Part shown: positions 1-9,944 of the stretch, in pieces
Position numbering within the stretch: the first letter of the stretch is position 1
How the letters are laid out: the number at the start of each line of letters is the position of its first letter
Source of the DNA: Cellulophaga omnivescoria
GTDB lineage: Bacteria; Bacteroidota; Bacteroidia; Flavobacteriales; Flavobacteriaceae
Assembly (NCBI RefSeq): GCF_001999725.1
Contig: NZ_MDDP01000006.1
Coordinates: 86,099 to 150,098 of the forward strand
DNA length: 64,000 bases
Direction: 5' to 3'
The notes under the pieces: model-generated
Databases searched by the model: none
What the model was told of the DNA's origin: nothing
What the model saw: only the letters and a program-made list of their open reading frames with translations
Translations under genes and position numbers: made by a program

Positions 1-3000
1 GCCTTCAATTTCTTTTTCTTGAGACGTTTTAGCAGTTAACATTACAACAGGAATATGACTGGTTTCTTGTGTAGATTTTATTTGGTTACAAAATTCTATA
101 CCATCCATAACAGGCATAACTAAATCTGTTATCACAATGTTAGGAATAAACTTTTTGGCAAGTTCTAATCCTTTTTGTCCGTTTTCGGCTTCATAAATAT
201 AATAGCTCTCACCTAATCCTTTTTTAATAAATGATCTTATATCTGGGTTGTCATCAATAATTAAAAGCATTGGTAATTTAGATCTAGACCGTGTCATATT
301 CTGGTCTATAATATCATCCATAAAACTTATGGCATGCGACTCTGCATCTACCTTGCTGATAAATGTATTGTCTTCAAAAACCTCATGAAAGTTAAGCTCT
401 TTCTTTTCTTCATAGGTTTCTTTATCTTTTGGTAACCAAACATAAAAAGTAGATCCGTTTTCAGAATCGCTTTTTACTTTAATAATACCTTGGTGTAGTT
501 CTACCAAGTTTTTTGTAAAAGATAAGCCTATGCCTGTACCTTTAGTGTTTACATGAGTTGTTAATCCAATTTCTGTGTAAAAACGTTCAAAAATATGCTG
601 CAATCTGTGTGCAGGTATACCAGGTCCAGAATCTTTTACTTGAATAACTATGTATTTAGATTGGTCTATATCTAGTGTAATACCTGTTGGCGTTTTAAAA
701 TCTGTGCCATTAAATATATCTAGTTTAATATTACCATTTTCTGGAGTAAATTTAAATGCATTAGAAAGTAAGTTGTTTATAATTTTTTCTACCGCATCAG
801 GATCAAACCAACTTAAAATAGATTCTTTAGAAACATTAATTTCAAAATTAATATTCTTTTTTCTGCTTAAAAACTGAAATGGTTCACCAACATCTTTTAA
901 AAATTCTACAATATTATTTTTACTTAGATTAAGGCTCATTTTTCCGTGATCCATTTTTCTAAAATCTAATAATTGATTTACCAAACGTAATAAGTAATCT
1001 GTGTTTTTACGCATTAATACATATTGGTCTTTTGCTTCTTTTGGGCTAATGGTATCTGCCTTTTTTAGCAAAAAATCTAAGGGTCCTTTTATAAGGGTTA
1101 ATGGAGTTCTAAATTCATGAGAAATATTTGTAAAGAACTCTAATTTTAAACGGTGAATTTCTTCGTGTTTTTCTTTTTCTAAGTGCTCTAGTTCTAGCTG
1201 GTGTTTTTCTGCAGATCTAATTATAGTATATCTTCTAAAAGCAAGTAGCAGGGCAATTGCTAGTAATATATATAAAGCTTTGGCAATATTTGTTCTCCAC
1301 CAAGGTGGTGTAACATCTATCTTTAACTCAATAGGGGTTTCATCCCAAATATAATCATTGTTAGATGCTTTTATTTTTAATACATAAGAGCCAGGCTCTA
1401 GGTTGGTGTAAGTGGCGTATCTGTTTTTTGATGTAGTATAGATCCAGTCTTTATCAAAACCTTCTAGTTTATAGGCATATTTATTTTTTCTGGATGCAGC
1501 ATAGTGTAATGCGGCAAACTCAAAAGAAAAGCTATTTTCACTATACTTCAGTTTTATTTTATTTATAGAGTTTATAGATTTATCTAAAATTACTCTTCCG
1601 TTTATAAGCTCACCAATAGCAACTGGTTTGTTAAAAACAGAAAAATTTGTTAGTACAGTTTCTGGTTTAATTTTGTTACTAATTATTTCTTCTGGATAAA
1701 AAGTAGTAAACCCATTTACCCCTCCAAAAAATAGTTTTCCTTCTTTTGTTTTTAATGCAGTAAGCTCACTAAACTCGTTACTTTGCAGACCATCATTAAC
1801 ATCATAATTCTGAAAAGTTTCAGAGGTGGGGTTAAATTTAGATAATCCGTTGTTTGTAGACATCCATAAATTACCTTGGTTATCATCTAAAATACCTTTA
1901 ATAACATTGTTAGGTAGCCCATCTTTTTCTGTGTAACGTTTAAAACGTATTTTTTTGTCTTTATTTACAATAAGTTTGTTTAATCCGCCTCCAAAAGTAC
2001 CAACCCAAATGGTACCAGATTTACTCTCAAAAACAGTTAATATGTAATTGTGACTAAGTGTAGTGTCATCTTCAGGATTGTTTTTAAAAGTTTCAAACTT
2101 TGGTGTTTTTGACCTTTGTTGCTCTGGGGTTAATTTGCTTAACCCGTTACCAGTTGCAAACCATACATTTCCCTTGGAATCTTCAAAAATATCTCTAATA
2201 ATATTGTTAGGTAAACTAAATTGTTGGTTGTTGTTGTACCTTAAAATGTCTTTGGTAAAACTAATACTGTCTTTATTAATTAACCACCTATGTATACCAC
2301 CATTGTAGGTTCCTATCCAAATATTTTTTTGTTTGTCTTGAAGGATAGAAAATACGCTACCAGATACATCTGGAATTAACTTTAAATCGTTCTCATCTAA
2401 TTTTTTGTTGCTTGTAACATCAATTTCATAAAGTCCGGGAGAAAACTCGCCTCCAATAAAAATTTTTCTTTTATTTTTTATTTTAACTTCTTCTATAGCA
2501 AATATTTTATTGATGTTGTTAAAGTGTTGAAACTGATTAAAATCTTTGGTAATCTTGTTTTTTTCAATAAAATTTAATCCTCCACCTTCTGTCCCAATCC
2601 ATAAATTTTGTTTACTATCCTCAAAAATTGCTCTTACTTTATCATTACTTAAACTATTTGGGTCTAGACTTTTTTTTATGTGAGAAAACTGTTTTCTATT
2701 AGGATCAAATTTATTTACACCACCGCCATTGGCACCTGCCCAAATAATACCAGTATGGTCTACGTACAAAGATTTAATAGCGTTTTTAGTAAGACTATAA
2801 TTTGGTTTTCTTGGGTCGTATATATAAGTGCTAATTAATTTTGGTGCAGTATTAGCATTGTTAGAAAACTCTAGTAAGCCATTATCTGTACCTACCCAGA
2901 TTTTATTATTGCTAACTGATACTGCGTTACACGAGCCTTCATGTAAAAATTCTATTTGGTTGTTATCTTTATTAGGTGTGTATTTAAATAAACCTTTACT

Positions 3001-3771
3001 GGTACCTAAAATTAAATTGCCAAAACTGTCTTCTGCAATGGCTTTAACATTTACATCAGGGAAATTAATAAGTTGATTTACAGACTGAAAATAAATATTT
3101 CCATTATTGTCTCTAGATAATTTAGATAAGCCATGAGTGCCACCAATCCATACCTGGTGTTTGCTATCTTCAAAAAAGGTACTTACGTTATTAGTGCTTT
3201 TTATTGGTACAGAACTGTTTTGGTATAAGTTGTAGTGGGTAAATTTTAAAGAGTCTGCTGGCTTATTTAAATTGGCCATACTAATCCCTTTTACTGTACC
3301 AACCCATAGCCTGTTGCTACTGTCTCTAAAAAGTACTGTTATATAATTACTTTTTAAGGAGCTATTATCTTTAGGGTTGTGTTTAAAGGTTGTAAATTGT
3401 TCTGTTTCTCTGTTAAAATAATTTAGTCCGCCGCCAGTGGTACCAATCCATAGGTTTCCTAAATCGTCATCAATTATTTTCCAAATTAAATTACTACTAA
3501 TGCTTTTATCGTTCTTAGCATCTGGTTTAAAGATGGTAAAGTTATAACCATCATACCTATTTAGACCATCATGGGTTCCAAACCACATGAATCTATCTTT
3601 ATCCTGAAAAATTGTATTAACATCGCTTTGCGATAAACCGTTTTCTGTAGTTAAATGCTCAAACTTTAAAGAGTTTTGTGCATATGTTGTAGTACTTAAA
3701 ATAAAAAATAAGCTAGCTAATAGTAGCTTTATTTTTTGGCGAATAAAAAGTTTGGTAGGGTTGATAGTCAT
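1..3771 (-). CDS. Hybrid two-component sensor/regulator (HTCS), C-terminus outside window
   Basis: Membrane hybrid sensor of the Bacteroidota polysaccharide-utilisation type. Translated from the ATG at 3769-3771, it has a signal peptide (about residues 1-32, ending TYAQ). A long series of two-component-propeller repeats follows (early copy FMWFGTHDGLNRYDGYNF), then a Y_Y_Y domain (about 768-824) and a membrane segment (about 828-850). The histidine kinase has its H-box SHEFRTPL at H885 and the ATP-binding GTGIGLS motif. A receiver domain has phospho-acceptor D1216 in TDLVMPVMDG. The reading frame is open for 1257 codons and leaves the window at base 1, so the expected AraC-type DNA-binding domain is not seen. 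It faces the L-galactose operon across 265 bp, so it probably controls that operon or a polysaccharide locus to the left. The ligand is unknown. Confidence 0.93.
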   Translation of the reverse strand, partial: MTINPTKLFIRQKIKLLLASLFFILSTTTYAQNSLKFEHLTTENGLSQSDVNTIFQDKDRFMWFGTHDGLNRYDGYNFTIFKPDAKNDKSISSNLIWKIIDDDLGNLWIGTTGGGLNYFNRETEQFTTFKHNPKDNSSLKSNYITVLFRDSSNRLWVGTVKGISMANLNKPADSLKFTHYNLYQNSSVPIKSTNNVSTFFEDSKHQVWIGGTHGLSKLSRDNNGNIYFQSVNQLINFPDVNVKAIAEDSFGNLILGTSKGLFKYTPNKDNNQIEFLHEGSCNAVSVSNNKIWVGTDNGLLEFSNNANTAPKLISTYIYDPRKPNYSLTKNAIKSLYVDHTGIIWAGANGGGVNKFDPNRKQFSHIKKSLDPNSLSNDKVRAIFEDSKQNLWIGTEGGGLNFIEKNKITKDFNQFQHFNNINKIFAIEEVKIKNKRKIFIGGEFSPGLYEIDVTSNKKLDENDLKLIPDVSGSVFSILQDKQKNIWIGTYNGGIHRWLINKDSISFTKDILRYNNNQQFSLPNNIIRDIFEDSKGNVWFATGNGLSKLTPEQQRSKTPKFETFKNNPEDDTTLSHNYILTVFESKSGTIWVGTFGGGLNKLIVNKDKKIRFKRYTEKDGLPNNVIKGILDDNQGNLWMSTNNGLSKFNPTSETFQNYDVNDGLQSNEFSELTALKTKEGKLFFGGVNGFTTFYPEEIISNKIKPETVLTNFSVFNKPVAIGELINGRVILDKSINSINKIKLKYSENSFSFEFAALHYAASRKNKYAYKLEGFDKDWIYTTSKNRYATYTNLEPGSYVLKIKASNNDYIWDETPIELKIDVTPPWWRTNIAKALYILLAIALLLAFRRYTIIRSAEKHQLELEHLEKEKHEEIHRLKLEFFTNISHEFRTPLTLIKGPLDFLLKKADTISPKEAKDQYVLMRKNTDYLLRLVNQLLDFRKMDHGKMSLNLSKNNIVEFLKDVGEPFQFLSRKKNINFEINVSKESILSWFDPDAVEKIINNLLSNAFKFTPENGNIKLDIFNGTDFKTPTGITLDIDQSKYIVIQVKDSGPGIPAHRLQHIFERFYTEIGLTTHVNTKGTGIGLSFTKNLVELHQGIIKVKSDSENGSTFYVWLPKDKETYEEKKELNFHEVFEDNTFISKVDAESHAISFMDDIIDQNMTRSRSKLPMLLIIDDNPDIRSFIKKGLGESYYIYEAENGQKGLELAKKFIPNIVITDLVMPVMDGIEFCNQIKSTQETSHIPVVMLTAKTSQEKEIEG

Positions 3772-4036
3772 ACTAACAAATATATCAAAATAGAGGATAC
3801 AATAAGTCATATGGTTTTTTGAGTTTGTTTATTGTATACAGTTTAGTTTTAATGTAATATATTGATAAGCAATCATTTAGTTGTTCTTACGTGTTTGTTT
3901 TTAAAAGCAATAAATAACATATGTTCTAGCTTTTAAAACATATACTGTAATTAACAAAATTGATATAAGCGAACTTTACCAAAGAGCTAATAACACAATT
4001 AACTGTTAAAAATAACTAACAATAACGCCATAAATA
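3772..4036. promoter_or_regulatory. Divergent regulatory region between HTCS and L-galactose operon
   Basis: This 265-bp AT-rich gap separates the divergent HTCS and dehydrogenase genes and must hold both promoters. On the minus strand TATATTTG (3777-3784) matches the Bacteroidota -7 element, but lies only 5 nt before the HTCS start codon and would give a nearly leaderless mRNA. On the plus side the best -7-like match is TAGCTTTT (3927-3934), without a clear -33 partner. It lies inside an inverted repeat, TATGTT and AACATA (3920-3942), a possible regulator site. All of this is weak. Confidence 0.45.
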
Positions 4037-5044
4037 ATGAAGTATATAGTTTGTGAAAAACCAGGAGAATTTCTTTTAAAAGAGAAAGATGCACCAGTTA
4101 GAAAAGAAGATGAAGCTTTACTAAAAATTAATAAAGTAGGCATTTGTGGTACAGATTTGCACGCTTATGGTGGTAACCAAGCTTTTTTTACATATCCTAG
4201 AATTTTAGGCCATGAGTTGGCATCAGAAGTTTTAGAAATTGGCGTAAATGATAAAGGAATAAAAGCAGGAGATAAAGTAGTTGTTATGCCGTATATAAGC
4301 TGTGGAACTTGTATAGCTTGTAGAAACGGAAAAACAAATTGTTGCACTAACATAAAGGTTTTAGGTGTGCATACAGATGGTGGTATGCAAGAACAAATTA
4401 CTGTGCCAGCTTCTATATTAATACCAGCTAATAATTTATCTAATGACCAAATGGCAATTGTAGAACCTTTGGCAATAGGAGCCCACGCTATTAGAAGAGC
4501 AAATATTGTAAAAGGAGAAACTATAGCTGTTGTTGGTTGCGGTCCTATTGGCATAGGAATTATGAAATTAGCACAAATTGCAGGTGCCAAAGTAATAGCA
4601 CTAGATTTAAATGAGCAAAGATTACAATATGCTAAAGATAAAATAGGAGTAGATTATACCGTAAACGTAGCTAATGATCCTGTGGCTAAAATTACAGAGA
4701 TTACAAATGGCGATTTATGTACTGCTGTTTTTGATGCATCTGGACATAAAGGAGCACTAGAAACTTGTCCGTCTTATATGTCTCACGGCGGAAGATTTAT
4801 ACTAGTAGGCCTGTCTAAAGGAGAGTTAACCTATACACACCCAGCTATACACGCAAAGGAAATGACTTTAATGTGTAGCAGAAACGCAACAACTGAAGAT
4901 TTTGAACATGTAATTAACGTGTTAAATCAGTTTCCTACAGATTCATTTATTACGCACTCTGTACCTTTTACAAAAATGATTTCAAATTTTGATAGTTGGC
5001 TTAAACCAGAAACAGGAGTAATAAAAGCAACTGTAAATTTTTAA
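4037..5044 (+). CDS. L-galactonate 5-dehydrogenase (LgoD/YjjN-like), zinc MDR family
   Basis: Predicted to oxidise L-galactonate at C5 to D-tagaturonate with NAD in the cytoplasm. The 335-residue medium-chain dehydrogenase shows catalytic zinc ligands C37 (GICGTDLH), H59/E60 and E143, structural zinc cysteines C89, C92, C95 and C103, and a Rossmann motif VGCGPIG. The stretches GICGTDLHAYGGNQ and SRNATTEDF closely resemble what I recall of E. coli LgoD, more than sorbitol or threonine dehydrogenases. It is the first gene of a tight operon and is followed after 9 nt by uxaA and then uxaB, whose substrates are the next two intermediates. L-gulonate is a possible alternative substrate, but the UxaA/UxaB pairing favours L-galactonate. 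Confidence 0.82.
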   Translation: MKYIVCEKPGEFLLKEKDAPVRKEDEALLKINKVGICGTDLHAYGGNQAFFTYPRILGHELASEVLEIGVNDKGIKAGDKVVVMPYISCGTCIACRNGKTNCCTNIKVLGVHTDGGMQEQITVPASILIPANNLSNDQMAIVEPLAIGAHAIRRANIVKGETIAVVGCGPIGIGIMKLAQIAGAKVIALDLNEQRLQYAKDKIGVDYTVNVANDPVAKITEITNGDLCTAVFDASGHKGALETCPSYMSHGGRFILVGLSKGELTYTHPAIHAKEMTLMCSRNATTEDFEHVINVLNQFPTDSFITHSVPFTKMISNFDSWLKPETGVIKATVNF

Positions 5045-5053
5045 AAAATAGCC

Positions 5054-6706
5054 ATGTCTAAAAACTACATACAACTAGATGTTAAAGATAATATTATAGT
5101 TGCCATTACAGCATTAAGTAAAGGTACAGTAGTAACTATTGCAGGCAAACAAATAGTTTTACAACAAGATATAAAGCAAAAACATAAGTTTGCTTTGCAC
5201 GACTTTAATCCTACAGATAAAATTTTTATGTATGGGGTTTTAATAGGTAAAGCAACCACAACAATTAAAGCAGGTAGTGCAATTACAACAGAAAATATAA
5301 AACATGCATCATCGGACTTTGCAAATAAAAAAGAAGAATTTGTTTGGAGTGCACCAGACATATCTAAGTTTAAAAACAGAACATTTAACGGGTACCATAG
5401 AAAAGATGGTAAAGTAGGTACTGCCAATTATTGGTTGGTAATACCACTAACTTTTTGTGAGAACAGAAATATTGATGTTTTAGAAGCTGCACTTACAGAG
5501 AAACTAGGGTACCAAACAAAAAAAGATTTTGCTGTAGATACAGATGCTTTAATTAAGCAGTACAAATCTGGAGCAAGCAAAGATGCTATTTTAAGTACGC
5601 CTATAATTACTACTCACGAGGAAATGGCTAAAAATAGGGTGTTTACTAATGTAGACGGAATTAAATTTCTAAAGCATAATGGTGGTTGTGGAGGTATTAG
5701 GCAAGACTCTGAAACCCTATGTAAATTATTAGCAGGTTATATATGCAACCCAAATGTTGCAGGTGCTACAATTTTAAGTTTAGGGTGCCAAAATGCACAA
5801 ATTTCTATGCTGCAAGATGCCATTTTATCCATAGACCCCATTACTGCCAAACCAGTTCATTATTTAGAGCAACAACGTAGTTTAAGTGAGCGTAAATTTA
5901 TTGAAGAAGCAGTTAAACATACATTTTTAGGTTTAATAGAAGCTAATAAAATTACTCGTAAACCAGCACCGCTTAGCAAATTGGTTTTAGGGTTAGAGTG
6001 TGGTGGTTCTGATGGATTTTCGGGAATATCTGCAAACCCAGCTTTAGGTTATGCGTCAGATTTATTAGTGGCTTTAGGCGGTAGTCCTGTTTTAGCAGAG
6101 TTCCCAGAGTTAAATGGCGTAGAGCAAGAAATAATTAATAGGTGTGTAACAGAAGAAGATTCTAAAAAGTTTTACAATTTAATGAGAGCGTACTCAGCAG
6201 CAGCAGTTGCTGTTGGTTCTGGCTTTGAGAACAACCCGTCTCCCGGAAATATTAAAGATGGTTTAATAACAGACGCTATGAAATCTGCAGGAGCAGCCAA
6301 AAAAGGAGGTACATCTCCTGTTGTTAGCGTGTTAGATTATACAGAGCAGGTTACAAAACCGGGTTTAAATTTGTTGTGTACACCGGGTAATGATGTGGAG
6401 TCTACTACAGGTTTGGTTGGTTCTGGTTGTAATGTAGTAGTATTTACAACTGGCCTAGGAACACCCACGGGAAACCCAGTTGCACCTGTTTTAAAAATGT
6501 CTAGTAATACCAGCTTATACCAACGTATGCAAGATATTATAGATATAAATGCAGGTACTGTAATTAGTGGCGAGGATACCATAGAAACTATGGGTGAAAA
6601 AATATTAGAACATATTATAAAAGTTGCTAGCGGAGAACTAGCATCAAAAGCAGTAATACATGGCAATAACGACTTTATTCCGTGGAAAAGAGGAGTTTCT
6701 TTATAA
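5054..6706 (+). CDS. uxaA: Altronate dehydratase UxaA
   Basis: Dehydrates D-altronate to 2-keto-3-deoxy-D-gluconate (KDG). At 550 residues it has both parts of the full-length enzyme: an N-terminal SAF domain (about 1-90) and the large catalytic domain (about 115-550) with conserved glycine/cysteine stretches such as HNGGCGGIRQD, LGCQNAQ and LECGGSDGFSG. It lies 9 nt after the LgoD-like dehydrogenase and 34 nt before uxaB. In galacturonate users uxaA normally sits with uxaC (uronate isomerase); no uxaC is here, which argues that tagaturonate comes from L-galactonate and not from galacturonate. UxaA-family proteins can also be galactarate or other sugar-acid dehydratases, but the uxaB neighbour supports altronate. 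Confidence 0.88.
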   Translation: MSKNYIQLDVKDNIIVAITALSKGTVVTIAGKQIVLQQDIKQKHKFALHDFNPTDKIFMYGVLIGKATTTIKAGSAITTENIKHASSDFANKKEEFVWSAPDISKFKNRTFNGYHRKDGKVGTANYWLVIPLTFCENRNIDVLEAALTEKLGYQTKKDFAVDTDALIKQYKSGASKDAILSTPIITTHEEMAKNRVFTNVDGIKFLKHNGGCGGIRQDSETLCKLLAGYICNPNVAGATILSLGCQNAQISMLQDAILSIDPITAKPVHYLEQQRSLSERKFIEEAVKHTFLGLIEANKITRKPAPLSKLVLGLECGGSDGFSGISANPALGYASDLLVALGGSPVLAEFPELNGVEQEIINRCVTEEDSKKFYNLMRAYSAAAVAVGSGFENNPSPGNIKDGLITDAMKSAGAAKKGGTSPVVSVLDYTEQVTKPGLNLLCTPGNDVESTTGLVGSGCNVVVFTTGLGTPTGNPVAPVLKMSSNTSLYQRMQDIIDINAGTVISGEDTIETMGEKILEHIIKVASGELASKAVIHGNNDFIPWKRGVSL

Positions 6707-6740
6707 GTACTATTTACGTAGTAAACAACGCATTATAAAA

Positions 6741-8219
6741 ATGGCAACAAAAGAAAAAACAATACAATTATTAGATAGGCATACGGCTAAAAAACCAGTT
6801 ATACATCCCATACGTGTTATGCAATTTGGCGGAGGTAACTTTTTGCGCGCCTTTTGTGATTGGATGTTTGATGTGTTAAACAAAACAACAGCGTTTAATG
6901 GTAGTGTAGCTGTAGTTAAACCAACAGAAACAGGAGATTATACTGCTCTTAGAGAGCAAAACGGTTTGTTTACTGTAGCCTTAGATGGTATTAAAAATGG
7001 GGAAACAGTATCAGAAGTTACTTTAGTAGAATCTATAAGTACCATTATTCAGCCTTACACAGAATGGGATAAATATTTGGCATTAGCAGAGTTGCCAGAA
7101 TTACGATTTATAGTTTCTAATACAACAGAAGCCGGAATTCAGTTTTCTGAGAATGATAAAATTGCAGATTGTCCTCCTAAAGAATTTCCTGCTAAACTAA
7201 CATTGTGGCTGTATCACAGGTATAGTTATTTTAATGGAGACAAGGATAAAGGCTGTATTTTATTGCCTTGTGAGTTAATAGAAGATAACGGTGAGGCTTT
7301 AAAAGAAACAGTGCTACAGTATGCAAAACATTGGCAATTAAAACAAGAGTTTATAGACTGGATTTTAAATTGCAACCATTTTTGCAGTACACTGGTAGAC
7401 CGTATAGTATCTGGTTATCCTACAGGCAGAGCTCCATTTATAGAGAAAAAAACAGGTTTTAAAGATAAACTTTTAGTTGCTGGGGAAGAGTACCATAGTT
7501 GGGTAATTAAGGCAAATGCATTGGTGCAAAAAGAATTGCCTTTTGCTAAAACAGATTTAAACGTACAGTTTGTAGATAATTTACACGATTACCGAGAAAT
7601 GAAAGTGCGTATCTTAAATGGTGCACATACTTCTTTAGTTCCGGTTGGTTATTTAGCCGGTTTAAGAACGGTAAAGGAAAGTATGGATAATGAGGTGGTT
7701 AGCAATCATATTTTTCAAATTTTAGCTACAGAAATTAAACCTACGTTAACTAAGTTTTCTTCAAATGAAATAGATGCTTTTATAGATGCTGTTGTAGACA
7801 GGTTTAGGAATCCTACACTTCAACATTTTTTAATTGCAATATCATTAAATAGTACCTCTAAATTTCAATCTAGATTATTGCCAGCATTTAAAGATTATAA
7901 CCAGTTACACGGCTCTTTTCCTAAACGTATTGCTTTTTCATTGGCTAGCTTAATTCGTTTTTATAAAGGTAGTTTTAATGGAGAAACTATTGCTGTTACT
8001 GATGATAAGTTGGTCTTTAATTTTTTTAAAAACCAATGGGAAATGGTAGATAATAAATCACAATCTGTAACAGATTTGGTTGCACATACCTTAGCTAATA
8101 AAACTATAGTTGGAGAAGATTTAACAAAGTATAAAGGACTGGTAGATTTTATTGCTAAAAGCATTACGGCTATTGATGAATATGGAGTAGAAGAATGTTT
8201 AAGAAAAATGGAAAAGTAA
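6741..8219 (+). CDS. uxaB: Tagaturonate reductase UxaB
   Basis: NADH-dependent reduction of D-tagaturonate to D-altronate. The 492-residue protein belongs to the mannitol/altronate dehydrogenase family: an N-terminal Rossmann region beginning VMQFGGGNFLRAFCDW and a C-terminal helical domain with YHSWVIKAN and KVRILNGAHTSLVPVGY, typical of UxaB rather than UxuB. The frame is open from 6660, but the ATG at 6741 (MATKEK) is preferred: the earlier start would overlap uxaA by 47 nt and add 27 residues unlike the family. It ends 1 nt before the lactonase. Reduction of tagaturonate after an oxidative step makes the pathway close to redox-neutral over these two enzymes. Confidence 0.88.
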   Translation: MATKEKTIQLLDRHTAKKPVIHPIRVMQFGGGNFLRAFCDWMFDVLNKTTAFNGSVAVVKPTETGDYTALREQNGLFTVALDGIKNGETVSEVTLVESISTIIQPYTEWDKYLALAELPELRFIVSNTTEAGIQFSENDKIADCPPKEFPAKLTLWLYHRYSYFNGDKDKGCILLPCELIEDNGEALKETVLQYAKHWQLKQEFIDWILNCNHFCSTLVDRIVSGYPTGRAPFIEKKTGFKDKLLVAGEEYHSWVIKANALVQKELPFAKTDLNVQFVDNLHDYREMKVRILNGAHTSLVPVGYLAGLRTVKESMDNEVVSNHIFQILATEIKPTLTKFSSNEIDAFIDAVVDRFRNPTLQHFLIAISLNSTSKFQSRLLPAFKDYNQLHGSFPKRIAFSLASLIRFYKGSFNGETIAVTDDKLVFNFFKNQWEMVDNKSQSVTDLVAHTLANKTIVGEDLTKYKGLVDFIAKSITAIDEYGVEECLRKMEK

Positions 8220-8220
8220 T

Positions 8221-9048
8221 ATGATAATAGATGCGCATCAACACTTTTGGAAGTATGAACCAACAAAACATAGTTGGATAGATGATACTATGGCTGTAAT
8301 TAGAAAAGATTTTATGCCAGCCAAACTAAAGAAAGTTTATTTAGAAAATAATATAGATGGTTGTGTAGCTGTACAGGCAGACCAAACTATACTAGAAAAT
8401 GACTTTTTAATAGACTTGGCTTCTAAAAATAATTTTATAAAAGGTATTGTTGGTTGGGTAGATTTTAGAGCAGAAAATATTGATGAGGTTTTAAAACATT
8501 ACAGTAAAATAAAAATAATAAAAGGGTTTAGGCACGTAGTACAAGGTGAGCCAGACCATAATTTTTTATTAAGATCCAATTTTTTAAACGGAATAGCTCA
8601 ATTAGAACAATACAATTTTACGTATGATATTTTAGTGTTTCCCCATCAATTGGGGGCAGTACTAGAGTTTGTGAAAAAGTTTCCTAAAATAAACTTTGTT
8701 ATAGATCATATTGCTAAACCATATATAAAAGATGGTTTTTATGATGGTTGGGCTAACTTAATGTTGGCAATTGGCGCACAACAAAACGTTTACTGCAAAC
8801 TATCTGGTATGGTAACAGAAGCAGATTACAAAACTTGGACACCACAAACTATAAAGCCTTATATGCAATTGGTTTTAAAAGCATTTGGAGCAGATAGGTT
8901 ATTATTTGGGTCAGATTGGCCTGTGTGTTTAGTAGCGGGCAACTATAAAAGAGTAAAAGAGTTAGTTACAGATTTTATTTCCCAATTAAGTGCAGAAGAT
9001 CAAGAAAAGATACTAGGGTTAAATGCTGTAAAATTTTATAATTTATAA
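8221..9048 (+). CDS. Sugar lactonase, amidohydrolase-2 family (L-fuconolactonase type)
   Basis: Predicted to open L-galactono-lactone to L-galactonate. The 275-residue TIM-barrel amidohydrolase has the metal-binding start DAHQHFW, a later VIDHIAKP histidine, and LFGSDWPV carrying the C-terminal catalytic aspartate, the pattern of COG3618 lactonases that act on L-fucono- and L-galactono-lactones. It follows uxaB by 1 nt and precedes the sugar dehydrogenase that would make its substrate. L-fucose and L-galactose differ only at C6, so the fuconolactonase-like sequence is compatible with either; the downstream uxaA/uxaB steps decide for L-galactose. Confidence 0.8.
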   Translation: MIIDAHQHFWKYEPTKHSWIDDTMAVIRKDFMPAKLKKVYLENNIDGCVAVQADQTILENDFLIDLASKNNFIKGIVGWVDFRAENIDEVLKHYSKIKIIKGFRHVVQGEPDHNFLLRSNFLNGIAQLEQYNFTYDILVFPHQLGAVLEFVKKFPKINFVIDHIAKPYIKDGFYDGWANLMLAIGAQQNVYCKLSGMVTEADYKTWTPQTIKPYMQLVLKAFGADRLLFGSDWPVCLVAGNYKRVKELVTDFISQLSAEDQEKILGLNAVKFYNL

Positions 9049-9058
9049 AAGATATAAA

Positions 9059-9850
9059 ATGGATTTAGGATTAAAAGATAAAGTTGTTGTAGTAACAGGC
9101 GCTGCAGGTATTAAAGGAAGTATAGGAGAAACAATTGTTCAGCATTTAGCGGCAGAGGGCGCAATACCAGTTATAGTTTGTAGAAATGATAGAGGTTTTG
9201 GGTACGAAAAAGAACTTAAAGAAAAGGGTATAGATGCTTTGTTTGTAAAAACAGATTTATCAGACCACATACAAATTGAAGCAGCAGCTAAAACAATAGA
9301 AGAAAAATACGGTAAAATTGATGCCTTAATAAATAATGTTGGTGTTAATGACGGTGCAGGTTTAAGTGCTTCTATAGAAGATTTTATGTATTCTCTTAAG
9401 CTTAATATGGTAAGTTATTTTGCAATGGCAAAATACTGTTTACCAATGCTAAAAAAAACTAAGGGTAATATTTTAAATATTGGGTCTAAAGTAGCACTTA
9501 CAGGCCAAGGAGGCACATCTGGCTACGCAGCATCTAAAGGTGGAGTGTTTGGCTTAACACGCGAGTGGGCTGTAGATTTAATTAGCTACGGGATACGCTC
9601 TAATGCCATTGTTATTGCAGAAAGTTGGACACCTGCTTATGAAGCTTGGATTAAAACATTAGAAAACGGAGAAGACAAGCTTCAATCTATTGTAAAAAAA
9701 ATACCGTTAGAAAATAGAATGACAATGCCTGCTGAAATTGCAGACCAATGTTTGTTTACAATATCCTCAAAATCATCACACACAACAGGACAGTTTATTA
9801 CTGTAGATGGTGGTTATGTCCATTTAGATAGGTCTTTGTTAACGGAATAG
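9059..9850 (+). CDS. L-galactose/L-fucose 1-dehydrogenase, SDR family
   Basis: Predicted first step: oxidation of the sugar at C1 to the lactone with NAD(P). The 263-residue short-chain dehydrogenase has the cofactor loop VVVTGAAGIKGSIG, NNVGVND, the catalytic Ser in NIGSK and the YAASK motif. The stretches NNVGVNDGAGL, TSGYAASKGG, REWAVDL and the C-terminal VDGGYVHLDR resemble Burkholderia L-fucose dehydrogenase as I remember it. It lies 10 nt after the lactonase. Dual use of L-fucose and L-galactose is common in this group, so the sugar is inferred from the operon. Confidence 0.8.
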   Translation: MDLGLKDKVVVVTGAAGIKGSIGETIVQHLAAEGAIPVIVCRNDRGFGYEKELKEKGIDALFVKTDLSDHIQIEAAAKTIEEKYGKIDALINNVGVNDGAGLSASIEDFMYSLKLNMVSYFAMAKYCLPMLKKTKGNILNIGSKVALTGQGGTSGYAASKGGVFGLTREWAVDLISYGIRSNAIVIAESWTPAYEAWIKTLENGEDKLQSIVKKIPLENRMTMPAEIADQCLFTISSKSSHTTGQFITVDGGYVHLDRSLLTE

Positions 9851-9944
9851 CACATAAAATCATTTGTTCTATTATTTAAGCCGGTTGTAGCCTTTTGTAA
9901 CAGCTGCTAATTTTAATTTTATATCAAAGTAATCATCCTAAATT

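Noticed and set aside
5054..8219. Reading uxaA/uxaB as galacturonate catabolism
   Set aside because: No uronate isomerase (uxaC) or pectin enzymes are nearby; the LgoD-like dehydrogenase supplies tagaturonate instead.
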